From Hydractinia symbiolongicarpus (taxonomy: Eukaryota > Cnidaria > Hydrozoa > Anthoathecata > Hydractiniidae), in contig NC_079886.1 in assembly GCF_029227915.1 (NCBI RefSeq), positions 3,100,001 through 3,164,000 on the forward strand: a stretch of DNA of 64,000 bases. Direction: 5' to 3'. Below are positions 62,124 to 64,000 of this stretch, piece after piece. The notes below the pieces were generated by a model. It worked only from the letters and a program-made list of their open reading frames with translations, had not been told where the DNA came from and searched no databases. The translations under genes and the position numbers were made by a program. The first letter of the stretch is position 1; each line of letters starts with the position of its first letter.

Positions 62124-62732
62124 ATGTATACAAAGAAAGTACCCTGTAAATAAACTCATTTTCAGAACGATTTTTTAAATTATTTTTTCAGCACTAAAAC
62201 GCACGAGACTTGTAGTTTTCAAAAATGTTTTCATTCTTGATAAGACGCTGAATTTAAGAAGTTTAATCGCCGGCAAACGAAAACCCGCGATTTTTTGTAA
62301 ATCCGGTACTCGGCCCGTATAGTCAAAAGTATACAAAGAAAGTACTAAAGGAGTAAACTCATTTCCCGAACGATTTTTTGAATTATTTTTTCACCACTAA
62401 AACGCATGAGACTTGTAGTTTTCAAAAAATTTTTCATTTTTGATGAGACGCTAAATAAAAGTAGTTTAATCGCCGGCAAACTAAAACCCGCGATTTCTTG
62501 TAAATCCCGGGCTTGGCCCGCATAGTCGAAAGTATATAAAGAAAGTACCCTGTGAGTAAAATCATTTCCCGAACGATTTTTTAAATTATTTTTTCACCCT
62601 TAAAACGCATGAGATTTGTAGTTTTCAAAAATGTTTTCATTTTTGATGAGACGCTGAATGAAAGAAGTTTGATCTCCGGCAAACGTAAACCCGGGATTTC
62701 CTGTAAATCCCGAACTTGGCCCGTATAGTCGA

Positions 62733-62933
62733 ATGTATAAAAGAAAGTACCCAGGGAGTAAACTGATTTCCCGAACGATTTTTCAAATTATTTCTGCAGC
62801 ACTAGAACGAATAAGACTTGTAGTATTCAAAAATGTTTACATTTTTGATGAGACGCCGAATGAAAGCAGTTCAATCGCCGAAAACCGAAAACCCGCTTTC
62901 CCCGTAAATCCCTGGCTTGGCCCGTATAGTTGA
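62733..62933 (+). repeat. S monomer, S2 subtype with CTGCAG
   Basis: CTGCAG at 62,794, 810 bp after the previous S. Private changes are GCAGTTCAATCG, CCGAAAACCG and CTTTCCCCG. Confidence 0.85.
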
Positions 62934-64000
62934 ATGTATACAAAGAAAGTACCATGTGAATAAACTCATTTTCAGAACGATTTTTTAAATTATTTTTTCA
63001 GCACTAAAACGCATGACACTTGTAGTTTTCAAAAATGTTTTCATTTTTGGTAAGACGCTGAATTTAAGAAGTTTAATCGCCGGCAAACGAAAACCCGCGA
63101 TTTTTTGTAAATCCGGTACTCGGCCCGTATAGTCAAAAGTATACAAAGAAAGTACTCAAGGAGTAAATTCATTTCCCGAACGATTTTTTAAATTATTTTT
63201 TCACCACTAAAACGCATGAGACTTGTAGTTTTCAAAAATGTTTTCATTTTTGATGAGACGCTAAATAAAAGAAGTTTAATAGCCGGCAAACTAAAACCCG
63301 CGATTTCCCGTAAATCCCGGGCTTGGCCCGCATAGTCGAAAGTATATAAAGAAAGTACCCTGTGAGTAAACTCATTTCCCGAACGATTTTTTAAATTATT
63401 TTTTCACCCTTAAAACGCATGAGATTTGAATTTTTCAAAAATGTTTTCATTTTTGATGAGACGCTAAATAAAAGAAGTTTAATCGCCGGCAAACGAAAAC
63501 CCGCGATTTCCCGTAAATCCCGGGCTTGGCCCGCATAGTCGAAAGTATATAAAGAAAGTACCCTGTGAGTAAACTCATTTCCCGAACGATTTTTTAATTA
63601 TTTTTCACCATTAAAACGCATGAGACTTGTAGTTTTCAAAAATGTTTTCATTCTTGATAAGACGCTGAATTTAAGAAGTTTAATCGCCGGCAAACGAAAA
63701 CCCGCGATTTTTTGTAAATCCGGTACTCGGCCCGTATAGTCAAAAGTATACAAAGAAAGTACTCAAGGAGTAAACTCATTTCCCGAACGATTTTTTAAGT
63801 TATTTTTTCACCACTAAAACGCATGAGACTTGTAGTTTTCAAAAAAATTTTCATTTTTGATGAGACGCTAAATAAAAGTAGTTTAATCGCCGGCAAACTA
63901 AAACCCGCGATTTCCCGTAAATCCCTGGCTTGGCCCGTATAGTTGAATGTATACAAAGAAAGTACCCTGTGAATAAACTCATTTTCAGAACGCTTTTTTA

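Larger units (their letters stand above)
1..64000 (+). repeat. Satellite DNA array, ~203-bp monomer, about 315 copies
   Basis: The landmark CGCATGAGAC recurs at 98, 301, 504 and 707 and onward at 203-bp steps to the end of the window. All copies point the same way and no unique sequence interrupts them. My hand consensus is exactly 203 bp with A 69, T 58, C 42, G 34. Most monomers differ from it by a few to about 20 bases. Length variants seen are 192, 198, 200-202, 235, 236 and 246 bp. The array continues past both ends. No gene, tRNA, rRNA or transposon remnant is visible, and the reading frames present are by-products of the repeat. The species and chromosomal location cannot be told from sequence; a centromeric or heterochromatic satellite is the natural reading. 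Confidence 0.98.
61400..64000 (+). repeat. Array domain 5: plain monomers with two S monomers
   Basis: Composite monomers stop at 61,393. S monomers at 61,923 and 62,733 are 810 bp apart (four monomers). Monomers with AAATCCGGTACTC and TTTTTTGTAAATCC, otherwise typical of domain 2, reappear near 62.3, 63.1 and 63.7 kb, so variant types from distant parts are mixed here. Confidence 0.7.

Noticed and set aside
2103-62933. Some 70 open reading frames of 60-135 codons on both strands, many sharing sequence
   Set aside because: They are translations of the satellite monomer in its open frames. A 203-bp period shifts frame each monomer, length variants of 11, 43 and 1 bp are tolerated, both strands are open in the same place, and no frame extends beyond about two monomers.
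1-64000. CRISPR array
   Set aside because: The spacing is regular, but the whole 203-bp unit is repeated and there are no unique spacers or cas genes.
1-64000. Transposon or retroelement remnants, including terminal repeats
   Set aside because: No terminal inverted repeats, target duplications, polyA tails or transposase/reverse-transcriptase motifs were seen. The dyads are internal to every monomer.
1-64000. Subrepeats of a ribosomal intergenic spacer
   Set aside because: No rRNA sequence borders the array, and 64 kb without a gene is too long for an ordinary spacer. It could only be excluded fully by looking beyond the window.
1-64000. Bacterial or plasmid origin
   Set aside because: No coding density at all and a continuous 203-bp tandem repeat over 64 kb; this is eukaryotic satellite structure.

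Overview
The window holds one thing from end to end: a head-to-tail satellite DNA array with a monomer of about 203 bp. I see no gene, RNA gene, transposon, CRISPR array or unique sequence. The A-type monomer that opens the window recurs in the same phase at 63,926, so about 315 monomers fit between them (mean about 202.9 bp). All lie in the same orientation. A hand-built consensus monomer is 37% GC. It splits into an AT-rich half (T tracts, a short hairpin) and a CpG-dense half. Every open reading frame of 60-135 codons is a translation of this repeat. The modal monomer length is not a multiple of three, so reading frames break at each monomer.

The sequence suggests a eukaryotic nuclear chromosome in a centromeric, pericentromeric or other heterochromatic block, assembled from long reads. 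I cannot name the species. CpG is not depleted in the consensus (about 1.85 times expectation by hand count). That fits a genome with little germline CpG methylation, such as many insects, but does not prove it.

Layout. (1) 1 to ~16.0 kb: almost uniform 203-bp monomers in 24-mer and 15-mer higher-order copies, with a single divergent S monomer at 4.7 kb. (2) ~16.0-32.4 kb: a different set of variants (GGATGAG type, ACATAAAA type), first 192-bp deletion monomers, and short local duplications of 2, 4 and 5 monomers. (3) ~32.4-42.9 kb: S monomers become the anchor of a 12-mer unit of 2,410 bp, overlapped by a 4,059-bp duplication that runs to 47.3 kb. (4) ~42.9-61.4 kb: the only part with composite monomers of 235-246 bp carrying a 43-bp internal insertion. 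Here unit lengths vary, and a ~5 kb stretch at 46.2-51.1 kb recurs at 56.6-60.7 kb minus one 843-bp unit. (5) ~61.4-64.0 kb: S monomers again among plain monomers.

Nothing works together as an operon or pathway. What the window records is a history of unequal exchange, local amplification and monomer hybridisation. The most informative points are the dated order of monomer variants, the composite monomers, the long-range copy that differs by exactly one sub-unit, and the conserved hairpin.
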